The position numbers and the translations under genes are program-made. Below the pieces are notes generated by a model. The model saw only the letters and a list, made by a program, of their open reading frames with translations. It made no database searches and was not told where the DNA came from. This document shows, one piece after another, positions 1 through 5,967 of a DNA stretch of 6,437 nt (positions are counted from its first letter, which is position 1; each line of letters begins with the position of its first letter). The stretch spans positions 1 to 6,437 of the forward strand of contig JAQVPT010000210.1 of NCBI GenBank assembly GCA_028701945.1. The letters run 5' to 3'. The stretch comes from Bacteroidales bacterium. GTDB taxonomy: Bacteria; Bacteroidota; Bacteroidia; Bacteroidales; ML635J-15.

Positions 1-294
1 GTTTAAAAGTAAAATGGTTTTTGAGCCAATAAAAGAGCCAGTTAGAGAAAAGCCAATTCCTACTAATAGAACCTTCAGTAGCATTTTTTTATTTAACATA
101 AAATTTAAAACTGCTGTTCCAGTGCCAAATGAACTTGCAAGCTTATTTGTACCAAGGGCTAATTGTGGCGGAATCCCTGCGAATAATAAAGCGGGAAGAG
201 TAATTAATCCACCTCCGCCTGCGATGCTGTCGATAAAGCCTGCAACAAAAAATGCAAGACCAAGTAAAACTATAACACTTAATTCAAAATCCAT
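1..294 (-). CDS. TauE/SafE (YfcA-like) sulfite exporter-type membrane protein, N-terminal part
   Basis: Ninety-eight codons read from the ATG at 294 down to the left edge with no stop, so the gene is cut by the window. The family normally has about 250 residues, so roughly 150 C-terminal residues are missing. The protein opens with a hydrophobic helix (about residues 6-20). The family signature follows: FIDSIAGGGGL at 20-30, then LPALL, GIPPQLALGTNKLASS around 40-55, and another hydrophobic stretch at about 72-98. The glycine-rich loop and the LGTNK segment are typical of the inner-membrane TauE/SafE transporters, which are associated with export or import of sulfite, sulfoacetate or other small organic anions. 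The actual substrate cannot be read from the sequence. The gene is divergent from the LamG gene. A Bacteroidota -7 element lies just upstream at 313-320, implying a leader of about 14 nt. Confidence 0.88.
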   Translation of the reverse strand, partial: MDFELSVIVLLGLAFFVAGFIDSIAGGGGLITLPALLFAGIPPQLALGTNKLASSFGTGTAVLNFMLNKKMLLKVLLVGIGFSLTGSFIGSKTILLLN

Positions 295-556
295 TTTGAT
301 TATCTAGTTTGACAAAAGTAAAATAATTTAGTAAACACTAATTGTTTTAATGGTTCAAAATTATTTCTGAAATATAAGCCAATATTACTTGCTTAAACAC
401 AGTAATTTGCCTACCATTTTCACAATAAATGCTTCATGGGCACTACAAGATGTTGTTCGCTTACTGCCAAACACACTATATTTTTATTTTCTCATTTAAA
501 ACGATATTTTGTTTTAATCATAACCCTTAGTGAGACTAATATTATTTCCTACGGGA
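295..556. other. Intergenic region without a recognisable gene
   Basis: This is the outer part of the divergent spacer between the transporter and the LamG gene. Apart from the -7 element at 313-320, it holds a weak A/T-rich 7-bp inverted repeat (TTAAAAC 496-502 with GTTTTAA 511-517, 8-nt loop). It also holds a patch at about 430-475 that is noticeably less AT-rich than its surroundings. On the minus strand, 385-483 is open for 32 codons before a TAA, but has no convincing start codon or known family. I see no tRNA or other RNA gene. Confidence 0.5.
313..320 (-). promoter_or_regulatory. Candidate Bacteroidota -7 element for the TauE/SafE gene
   Basis: Read on the minus strand this is TACTTTTG, a perfect match to the Bacteroidota -7 consensus TAnnTTTG, ending 18 nt before the ATG at 294. 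I found no TTTG or TTG element at the expected distance upstream, so this is a half-supported promoter. Confidence 0.35.
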
Positions 557-608
557 ACAGTCTAAATTCATTTGCATTCAGGTCGATTCATGCTTATATT
601 TAGACTGT
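557..608. repeat. 11-bp perfect inverted repeat flanking the LamG-gene promoter
   Basis: The left arm ACAGTCTAAAT (557-567) and right arm ATTTAGACTGT (598-608) are exact reverse complements separated by 30 nt. The left arm ends just before the -33 element, and the right arm overlaps the -7 element and the predicted start of transcription. The arm centres are 41 bp apart, close to four helical turns. The spacer carries three ATTCA copies starting at 566, 576 and 586. It could be a paired operator, or an RNA stem with a 30-nt loop if read through from upstream. An invertible promoter is less likely because the spacer is so short. Confidence 0.7.
571..602 (+). promoter_or_regulatory. Bacteroidota-type promoter of the LamG gene
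   Basis: A -33 TTTG (571-574) is followed after 20 nt by TATATTTA (595-602), a 7-of-8 match to the -7 consensus TAnnTTTG. Transcription would begin near 607, leaving a leader of about 20 nt before the ATG at 627. The promoter sits inside the inverted repeat at 557-608. Confidence 0.6.
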
Positions 609-626
609 AATACTAAAAAAATAGAT

Positions 627-1331
627 ATGAAAAAGAGTGTAAATTTTATCATTTGTTTAATTCTCCCGATTTTTTTATTTTCTCAAGGAAATGCAGGGTC
701 TTTTAATCTTATAAAGAATGCTTACGTGGATATTAGCAGTGTGAACTTCGAAATTGAGAATCAGTACACTGTAATGGGTTGGGTGAAATGGAATGTGGAT
801 GCTTCGAGTGGCGAAAGTTGGTTTGACGTTGTTCAAAGGAACAATAATGAAAAAGAAAATTACCGGCAATTTTGGATTCAAAGCAATGCTGACAATTCTA
901 GATTGGAATTTACCCTGCAATTAGACTCTAATACTAAAGACATGTGGTCGGATTCTAAAATAAAAGAGGGTGAATGGTTTCATTTCGCTGCAACATGCAA
1001 CGGAAATCAACAGACCTTATATATTAATGGAGTTGAAGAATCTAGTCAAGTCAGCACCGGAGTTTCTAGTAGCTTTGCTTCAGAATTTAATCTTTCCTTG
1101 TGTTCATATGCCTCATGGAATTTTGCTCAGAACTTTGACGGAGAAGTCGATAAAGTTTCTGTTTGGAAAACCATTCTAACTCAAGAAGAAATAAGTTCAT
1201 TAATGAACGTTGAGAAGCCTCCATGTAGTTGTCATCTTGTTGCTTATTTTTCAGCTGATGAGGTTGAAGGCAATATTTTTAGAGATGCTGATGAGAATAA
1301 GGATGTTGATTTTTATAGTGATAAACACTAA
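627..1331 (+). CDS. Secreted LamG/concanavalin A-like domain protein
   Basis: A 234-residue protein with a clear Sec signal peptide: basic MKK, hydrophobic core 6-18, probable cleavage around residues 19-23. The mature part is one LamG-type jelly-roll domain at about 32-195. Its landmarks are an early YTVMGWVKW strand (48-55), EGEWFHFAATCNGNQQTLYING (114-135) and FDGEVDKVSVWKTILTQEEI (170-189), the usual order in bacterial LamG/pentaxin-like domains, which often bind carbohydrate or act as adhesion modules. The ligand is unknown. After a CxC pair (C200, C202), the segment LVAYFSADEVEGN looks like the opening of a further repeat, but the protein stops about 20 residues later. There is no type IX secretion sorting domain or lipobox, so it is either a short stand-alone protein or a shortened relative of larger multidomain surface proteins. 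It is monocistronic, with its own promoter and a downstream hairpin. Confidence 0.82.
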   Translation: MKKSVNFIICLILPIFLFSQGNAGSFNLIKNAYVDISSVNFEIENQYTVMGWVKWNVDASSGESWFDVVQRNNNEKENYRQFWIQSNADNSRLEFTLQLDSNTKDMWSDSKIKEGEWFHFAATCNGNQQTLYINGVEESSQVSTGVSSSFASEFNLSLCSYASWNFAQNFDGEVDKVSVWKTILTQEEISSLMNVEKPPCSCHLVAYFSADEVEGNIFRDADENKDVDFYSDKH

Positions 1332-1355
1332 TTGGATAATATCAAATTAATTACA

Positions 1356-1385
1356 AAACGCCTCTTGTTCTTGCAAGAGGCGTTT
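1356..1385. terminator. Bidirectional intrinsic terminator between convergent genes
   Basis: A perfect 12-bp stem (1356-1367 with 1374-1385, core CGCCTCTTG/CAAGAGGCG) closes a 6-nt TTCTTG loop. T-rich sequence follows on the plus strand (CTATTTTGTTTTG) and on the minus strand (TGTAATTAATTTG). It lies 24 nt after the LamG stop and 62 nt after the cyclophilin stop, so it can serve both genes. Confidence 0.88.
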
Positions 1386-1447
1386 CTATTTTGTTTTGAT
1401 ACTCTTTTTTAGATAATTTATCTAGGTTATGAGATATTCAATCAAAC

Positions 1448-2098
1448 TTATTTAAGAGCTGTCATTTTTAATATTTTTATATCTTCTGTAGGTCTATCGT
1501 TTTTGTTTTTTTCAACTCCTGTAATTATATCAACAACATTAAGCCCCTCTGTTACTTCACCAAAAACAGTGTATTGAGCATCAAGATGAGGTACGCCACC
1601 GACTTCAGTATAAGTGTCCCGTTGTTCTTTAGTAAATTCTGTAAAGAGCTGTTTTTCCATGCTATCTAATTGCATATCGGTGTATTTATTACCTTGGACA
1701 ATATAGAATTGTGAACCAGAGCTTCGTCTTTGTGGATTAGTTTGATCACCAGTTCTTGCAGCAGCAAGTGCTCCTTTTTTGTGATAATATTTTGGAACAA
1801 TCTCGGCAGGAAGTGTGTAGCCAGGACCTCCATTACCTAATGTTTGCGTAGATGGGGCATCTTTTGATTGTGGATCTCCACCCTGCATCATAAAATTTGA
1901 TATCACCCTATGGAATAATAAGCCTTTGTAAAATCCTGATTCTGCTAATTTTATAAAATTATCTCTGTGAACAGGAGTTTCGTCATAAAGCATTACAGTA
2001 AAGTTGCCTTTTGTTGTTTCTATTTTTACTGAAACAGACTGCCCAAATCCTAAGATTGAAAATAGTCCGAGAAAACAAAGGATCGTAATTTTTTTCAT
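1448..2098 (-). CDS. Periplasmic cyclophilin-type peptidyl-prolyl cis-trans isomerase
   Basis: This 216-residue protein catalyses cis-trans isomerisation of prolyl bonds, probably assisting folding of exported proteins. It begins with a Sec signal peptide (MKK, hydrophobic core 4-17, probable cleavage just before Q20), which places it in the periplasm or envelope. The cyclophilin domain fills about 22-214. FHRVISNFMMQGGDP at 62-76 supplies the catalytic arginine (R64) plus F69 and Q72. SSGSQFYIVQG (126-136) and LDAQYTVFGEV (172-182) are the other conserved blocks. An insertion of about 34 residues (137-170, charged, helical-looking) sits between the last two blocks. The tryptophan that human CypA has before its LD motif is a histidine here (H171). 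A weak -7-like TAGCTTTA lies at 2127-2134 on the minus strand. The gene may also be read through from the cysteine-cluster gene upstream, since no terminator is visible in the 149-nt gap. Confidence 0.95.
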   Translation of the reverse strand: MKKITILCFLGLFSILGFGQSVSVKIETTKGNFTVMLYDETPVHRDNFIKLAESGFYKGLLFHRVISNFMMQGGDPQSKDAPSTQTLGNGGPGYTLPAEIVPKYYHKKGALAAARTGDQTNPQRRSSGSQFYIVQGNKYTDMQLDSMEKQLFTEFTKEQRDTYTEVGGVPHLDAQYTVFGEVTEGLNVVDIITGVEKNKNDRPTEDIKILKMTALK

Positions 2099-2247
2099 TT
2101 TTTCTTATTTTTAAAATTTCAAGTTATAAAGCTAACAATTATTTTGCCAAAAATGTTCTGTTAAGGATGATTTTTTTTGATAAAACTAATCGATTTATTT
2201 CTCCCGTTGGTCGTGAGGGCTTTGCCGTTATTTGACAATTCTTTAGG

Positions 2248-2856
2248 CTATGCAGAGTGTTTAAAACCATTATCATAAGGATGGTAGTAATAATAGTTTA
2301 GCACTTCTTCGATGGCCATAGTCATTGCTTGATTAATCGGAACAATAATATTCCCGAGCTTGAAATCTATTTGTTGCAATTTCATATAGTAATCGGTACA
2401 AACTGGGATGTATTTTATATTTTCAATTTCAGATGAAATTAATTTGAAGCTCTCTGGATTTAGTTCTTTTATGATTTTGCAAGTAAGTAACTGCATTTTG
2501 CCATATTTATCTCGGTTAGCAGCATTACCAAAAAGCCGACAAATAAGACCTCGGTGATAATAATCAGAGCAGTTCCCTATACCTTTGTCAATTATTGATA
2601 AATGATTGTATAAAAAACATTCGCTGTCTTGTTTTTTGGTTAATTCTGCAAGTACTTCTTGAGATTTGCCTTCTAAATAAATCTGAAAAGACCAAGGTAA
2701 AAATTCTAGAGGCGAAGCTTCGATGTCTTTTTTATTGCAACACTTTCCGCAACCGCTTCCGCAATCTATATTTGAGTGGAATTTGAATGTATTTATTTCT
2801 TTATCGAGTTGGATGTACAATTGTTCTACCAATCTCACTTTATTTATTATGGACAT
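2248..2856 (-). CDS. YkgJ/CxxxCxxCC-type cysteine-cluster protein
   Basis: A 202-residue cytoplasmic protein with no signal peptide. It carries the hallmark CxxxCxxCC cluster at C32, C36, C39 and C40, followed by C80, C96, the family block YYHRGLICRLFG (99-110, with C106), C126 and C153. Nine well-placed cysteines suggest binding of a metal ion or iron-sulfur cluster, as proposed for the YkgJ family; the ligand and function of most members are not established. The C-terminal 45 residues end in a tyrosine-rich NYYYYHPYDNGF stretch with no obvious domain. The start at 2856 fits because the CxxxCxxCC motif lies near residue 32, as is usual. A -7-like TAGTTTTG (minus strand, 2912-2919) lies upstream without a clear -33. 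The gene is separated from gdhA by a strong terminator and is followed by the cyclophilin gene 149 nt downstream. Confidence 0.88.
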   Translation of the reverse strand: MSIINKVRLVEQLYIQLDKEINTFKFHSNIDCGSGCGKCCNKKDIEASPLEFLPWSFQIYLEGKSQEVLAELTKKQDSECFLYNHLSIIDKGIGNCSDYYHRGLICRLFGNAANRDKYGKMQLLTCKIIKELNPESFKLISSEIENIKYIPVCTDYYMKLQQIDFKLGNIIVPINQAMTMAIEEVLNYYYYHPYDNGFKHSA

Positions 2857-2911
2857 GAAATTTTTCGCAAGATACGTAAATATTAATTACAAATTTTTAT
2901 TTTTATTTTCA

Positions 2912-2919
2912 CAAAACTA
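2912..2919 (-). promoter_or_regulatory. Candidate -7 element for the cysteine-cluster gene
   Basis: On the minus strand this reads TAGTTTTG, a perfect match to TAnnTTTG, 55 nt upstream of the ATG at 2856. No TTTG is seen at the expected distance, so support is limited. A promoter is needed here because gdhA upstream ends in a strong terminator. Confidence 0.35.
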
Positions 2920-2960
2920 ATCGTAATTATTTGCAGTGATAGAAAATAGTCCAATAATTA

Positions 2961-2997
2961 AAAAAACAAAAAAACCTCTCCCGTTAGGGAGAGGTTT
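2961..2997 (-). terminator. Rho-independent terminator of the glutamate dehydrogenase gene
   Basis: Read on the minus strand, a perfect 11-bp stem (AAACCTCTCCC, loop TAAC, GGGAGAGGTTT; 2972-2997) runs straight into a T tract interrupted by one G (2961-2974). It lies about 50 nt after the stop of the glutamate dehydrogenase gene and insulates the cysteine-cluster gene from it. Confidence 0.93.
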
Positions 2998-3047
2998 ATA
3001 AATTAAAATAACTATTGAGCTATTTTTAACAGTGTTTTATTAATTTT

Positions 3048-4385
3048 TTAGATAACCCCTTGTATGAGCATTGCGTCAGCAACTTTTAAGAAACCTGCAA
3101 TGTTAGCACCTTTAACGTAGTTGATGTAATTTCCATCTTTTCCGCTATTTACACATTGGCTATGTATATCATTCATGATTTGGTGTAACCATTTGTCAAC
3201 CTCTTCATTAGTCCAAGATATGTGCATAGCATTTTGTGTCATTTCTAAACCTGAACAAGCAACACCACCAGCATTAACTGCTTTACCAGGTGCAAACAAC
3301 ATTTTGTGTTCGATAAAGAAATCAACAGCATCAGCTGTACAACCCATGTTAGAAACTTCAGCAACCAATGTTACTCCATTTTCTTTAAGTTTTTTAGCAT
3401 CTTCTAAGTTCAATTCATTTTGAATTGCACAAGGTAATGCAATATCAACTTTACATTCCCAAGGTTTTTTACCTGCAAAAAACTTAGCATTAGGATATTT
3501 CTCTGCGTAAGGAGCAACAACGTCGTTGCCGCTGAGACGCAATTCTACCATATAAGCAATTTTTTCGGGTGTATTAACACCGTCAACATCATATATGTAT
3601 CCATCAGGACCAGAAATAGCAACAACTTTAGCACCTAATTCGGTAGCTTTTATAGTAGCACCCCAAGCAACATTACCAAAACCTGAAACTGCTACTGTTT
3701 TTCCTTTTAAGTCAATTTTATGAGCATCGCACATTTGATTAACAAAATATAGTGCACCAAAACCTGTAGCTTCTGGACGCAAGCGAGAACCGCCAAACGA
3801 TTGACCTTTACCAGTGAATGTACCAGTATGCTCACGAGCTAATTTTTTGTACATACCAAACATGTAACCAACTTCACGAGCACCTACACCTATATCTCCA
3901 GCAGGAACATCAGTGTCAGGACCTAAGTCGCGCCAAAGCTCAGTAACAAAAGCTTGACAGAAACGCATCATTTCACCGTCAGAACGACCTTTTGGAGAAA
4001 AATCAGAACCACCTTTACCGCCACCCATAGGAAGTGTTGTAAGTGCATTCTTAAAAGTTTGTTCAAAACCTAAAAACTTAAGTGTTGAAAGATTTACTGA
4101 AGGATGAAAACGCATTCCACCTTTGTACGGTCCAATAGCATTGTTAAATTGTACTCTAAACCCTTTGTTTACATGAACTTTTCCACTATCATCAACCCAA
4201 GGAACACGAAATGAAAATACTCTATCTGGCTCAATTATTCTTTCTACAATACCAGCTTTCTCGAATTCAGGATGGTCGTTGTAAACATCTTTGATAGACA
4301 ATAGTACTTCCTTAACTGCTTGATGAAACTCAGGTTCGCCAGGATTAGTGCGTTCCAGATCATTCATAATTTTTTCTACGTTCAT
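3048..4385 (-). CDS. gdhA: Hexameric glutamate dehydrogenase, probably NAD(H)-preferring
   Basis: This 445-residue enzyme interconverts glutamate and 2-oxoglutarate plus ammonia in the cytoplasm. Length and motifs fit the class I homohexamers. The substrate domain (about 1-200) has GPYKGGMRFHPSV (K88), the FKNAL lysine (K112), LPMGGGKGG with K124, and PAGDIGVGAREVG with catalytic D164. The Rossmann domain (about 205-375) has VSGFGNVAWGA (234-243) and, at the end of the second strand, SGPDGYIYD (258-266). F236, P260 and D261 correspond to F238, P262 and D263 of the NAD-specific Clostridium symbiosum enzyme as I recall that sequence; NADP-specific relatives such as E. coli GdhA carry serines and no acid there. 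An NADP-specific label would therefore be doubtful. A small GCCT-ATA-AGGC hairpin lies in the leader (4414-4424). The gene is divergent from the Crp/Fnr-type regulator gene across 193 bp holding an FNR-like box, and is monocistronic with its own terminator. Confidence 0.96.
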   Translation of the reverse strand: MNVEKIMNDLERTNPGEPEFHQAVKEVLLSIKDVYNDHPEFEKAGIVERIIEPDRVFSFRVPWVDDSGKVHVNKGFRVQFNNAIGPYKGGMRFHPSVNLSTLKFLGFEQTFKNALTTLPMGGGKGGSDFSPKGRSDGEMMRFCQAFVTELWRDLGPDTDVPAGDIGVGAREVGYMFGMYKKLAREHTGTFTGKGQSFGGSRLRPEATGFGALYFVNQMCDAHKIDLKGKTVAVSGFGNVAWGATIKATELGAKVVAISGPDGYIYDVDGVNTPEKIAYMVELRLSGNDVVAPYAEKYPNAKFFAGKKPWECKVDIALPCAIQNELNLEDAKKLKENGVTLVAEVSNMGCTADAVDFFIEHKMLFAPGKAVNAGGVACSGLEMTQNAMHISWTNEEVDKWLHQIMNDIHSQCVNSGKDGNYINYVKGANIAGFLKVADAMLIQGVI

Positions 4386-4512
4386 TTTGTAAAATTTTAA
4401 TTATTAATTTTTCGCCTATAAGGCTTTGTTTTATTATAAATTCACTGTGTAAAGTTATTATTATTTTTCAAATAAAGATTGAGAATACAATACCAAGATT
4501 TGATGTTTCTAG

Positions 4513-4526
4513 TTGATATTTATCAA
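4513..4526. promoter_or_regulatory. FNR-type operator (TTGAT-N4-ATCAA) in the divergent region
   Basis: TTGATATTTATCAA is a perfect copy of the palindrome recognised by FNR-class members of the Crp/Fnr family. Its centre (4519.5) lies about 47 bp upstream of the predicted start of the regulator gene and just upstream of that gene's -33 element. It lies about 75 bp upstream of a possible gdhA start. The neighbouring gene encodes a family member, so autoregulation and control of gdhA are both plausible. Which protein binds is inference. Confidence 0.55.
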
Positions 4527-4531
4527 TTTAA

Positions 4532-4562
4532 TTTGTGTATAAACTGATTTTTCTTATTTTTG
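4532..4562 (+). promoter_or_regulatory. Bacteroidota consensus promoter of the Crp/Fnr-type gene
   Basis: A perfect -33 TTTG (4532-4535) and a perfect -7 TATTTTTG (4555-4562) are separated by 19 nt, the classic Bacteroidota arrangement. Transcription should start near 4567, giving a very short leader of about 12 nt before the ATG at 4579. Confidence 0.78.
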
Positions 4563-4566
4563 TAAC

Positions 4567-4578
4567 ACAAAATTTTGT
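4567..4578. repeat. 12-bp perfect palindrome abutting the regulator start codon
   Basis: ACAAAATTTTGT fills the whole predicted leader, from the inferred transcription start to the base before the ATG. It could be an operator that blocks initiation, or chance in AT-rich DNA. There is no Shine-Dalgarno sequence in it. Confidence 0.4.
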
Positions 4579-5697
4579 ATGGAAACACAAAACAGCAATA
4601 TTGACATCGTATTAAAAAGCCTAGACGAGAGAAAAAAAGAACTTGATTGTCTATATCGCATTGATGAAGAGTTGAAAAACTTTGATACTGACCTGATTAT
4701 TGTTTTATCAGAATTAACAAAAATTATTCCAGATGGCTGGAGATTTTCAGAAACATGCAAGGTTAAAATTAAGGTCTATGATACCGAAGCGGCTACCGAA
4801 GGGTATAAAAAAACCGAATTTAAACTTTCATCAGAGTTGTTGATAAATCAAAAAGCGGTTGGCGAAATAATTTTATGTTATGCAAAACCTGTTAGTGCAG
4901 AAAAAGGAATATTTCTTGGAGAGGAAAACAGATTGTTCCAGACTATTGTTAGCAAATTAAATCAATATCTATCCTATCGAAAACTCAAGAAAATTTATTC
5001 CGAAAGTATTGAAAGCAAATTCAAACTAAATAATACCGAACATGATTTTGTAGATTATCTCTCAAATTTGCATTTAACAAAGGAAGAAATTGCTTTAATC
5101 ACAAAAGTACAAATTGATTTTAAAAAAGGTGAAACGATATGTAAACAAGGCTCTTTTGCATCGTTTATAATGATACTTAAAGATGGTTTGGTAAAAGCTA
5201 CCATAGAAAACTCGCACTATAAAAGCCATGTGTTTAAAATTACGACTCCTTTCAACATAATCGGATTATCAAGTATGTACAACGACAATTATTATCATTT
5301 TAGTTGTCAGGCATTAGAACCCTCAAAGTTATACCTTATAGAGTACAGTAGTTTTATTAAAATTATTCAGTCGAACCCAAAATTCTCTATCGAAATAATG
5401 AAAATGTACTCTAATTCACTGCAAGAAGTTTACGACAAGCTAGGTAGTATAGCCAATAAACAAGCCCTAGGTAAAGTTTGTGATTCGTTATTATACTTAT
5501 CCGAAAAGGTTTTTCATTCACACATAATCGAAACAACTATTACACGAAAAGACCTTGCCGAACTTTCTGGACTTGCAACCGAAAACCTTGTACGGATATT
5601 ATCCGAACTCAAAAAAGACAAAATCATTTCTATAAACAACAAATCAATAGAGATACTTAATGTAGAAATGCTAAAAATGCTTGGAAATTTAGGATAA
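4579..5697 (+). CDS. Crp/Fnr-family transcription regulator with extra N-terminal GAF-like domain
   Basis: A 372-residue protein, much longer than the usual 190-250 of the family. Residues about 12-135 form an additional module opening with ERKKELDCLYRIDEEL and ending in a helix (117-140). It resembles the GAF-like input domain seen in front of Bacteroidota signalling kinases (ELxCLYxI...IPxxW). Residues about 160-290 are a cyclic-nucleotide-binding-type beta barrel (FKKGETICKQGSFASFIMILKDGLVK, 181-206), then the long dimerisation helix. The C-terminal winged helix-turn-helix is at about 295-365, with recognition helix ATENLVRIL (333-341). E335 and R339 match the DNA-contacting E and R of Crp and Fnr, with V338 where Fnr has serine. 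The cAMP-contact R-S/T pair is not evident, and no Fnr-type cysteine cluster is present (scattered C24, C60, C100, C188, C243, C301), so the signal is unknown. It has its own consensus promoter, is divergent from gdhA, and a PEP/pyruvate-type gene follows 270 nt downstream. Confidence 0.9.
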   Translation: METQNSNIDIVLKSLDERKKELDCLYRIDEELKNFDTDLIIVLSELTKIIPDGWRFSETCKVKIKVYDTEAATEGYKKTEFKLSSELLINQKAVGEIILCYAKPVSAEKGIFLGEENRLFQTIVSKLNQYLSYRKLKKIYSESIESKFKLNNTEHDFVDYLSNLHLTKEEIALITKVQIDFKKGETICKQGSFASFIMILKDGLVKATIENSHYKSHVFKITTPFNIIGLSSMYNDNYYHFSCQALEPSKLYLIEYSSFIKIIQSNPKFSIEIMKMYSNSLQEVYDKLGSIANKQALGKVCDSLLYLSEKVFHSHIIETTITRKDLAELSGLATENLVRILSELKKDKIISINNKSIEILNVEMLKMLGNLG

Positions 5698-5734
5698 GAA
5701 TATAAAACAATCTATTGTGCACATTTTTCTTGGT

Positions 5735-5768
5735 TTTGAATATAATTAAATTAAAAAATGTATATTTG
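5735..5768 (+). promoter_or_regulatory. Candidate promoter for the PEP/pyruvate-type gene
   Basis: TTTG (5735-5738) is followed after 22 nt by TATATTTG (5761-5768), a perfect -7 consensus; the gap is at the long end of the usual range. Transcription would start near 5773, leaving an untranslated leader of about 195 nt. Confidence 0.45.
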
Positions 5769-5967
5769 ATACGCTTTATGATGTTGGTGAAAACGATAAT
5801 TGACGAAATTTTTATTGTGAGATTGTGAAGTTGAACAGAACTCTTTCACTTGAAAAACAATACATCACAATTCATAAACGATTGAAAACAAATTACAGAA
5901 AAAGCTGTTGATTTAAATGTTAAAGCAGACACAAATAAAAAGGAATTAGACCTAAACAACTCAAGAA
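5769..5967 (+). other. Long leader or spacer before the PEP/pyruvate-type gene
   Basis: No gene is supported here. All frames are broken by stops; the longest open stretch, 28 codons running to a stop at 5974-5976, lacks a start. Short repeats are visible: ATTGTGA twice around 5813-5827 and its reverse complement TCACAAT near 5865, plus a TTTCA-CT-TGAAA dyad near 5845. These are too weak to call a riboswitch or attenuator. Confidence 0.4.

Noticed and set aside
14..307. Plus-strand open frame of 97 codons
   Set aside because: It is the antisense shadow of the TauE/SafE gene, whose minus-strand translation carries clear family motifs; this frame is proline- and lysine-rich without any recognisable domain.
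568..597. Invertible promoter of the phase-variation type
   Set aside because: The segment between the inverted-repeat arms is only 30 bp, far shorter than known invertible promoters in Bacteroidota, the right arm overlaps the -7 element, and no recombinase gene is in the window.
2161..2247. CTCCCGTTGGTCGTGAGGGC as a terminator for the cysteine-cluster gene
   Set aside because: The possible stem is only about three base pairs and not followed by a clear T tract in the right direction.
3175..3423. Plus-strand open frame of 82 codons inside the glutamate dehydrogenase gene
   Set aside because: Antisense to a fully conserved enzyme region and without domain features; a shadow frame.
4450..4457. 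TAACTTTA on the minus strand as a gdhA -7 element
   Set aside because: Seven of eight consensus bases match, but the nearest TTTG is only 11 nt away and none is at the proper distance, so I did not list it as a promoter.
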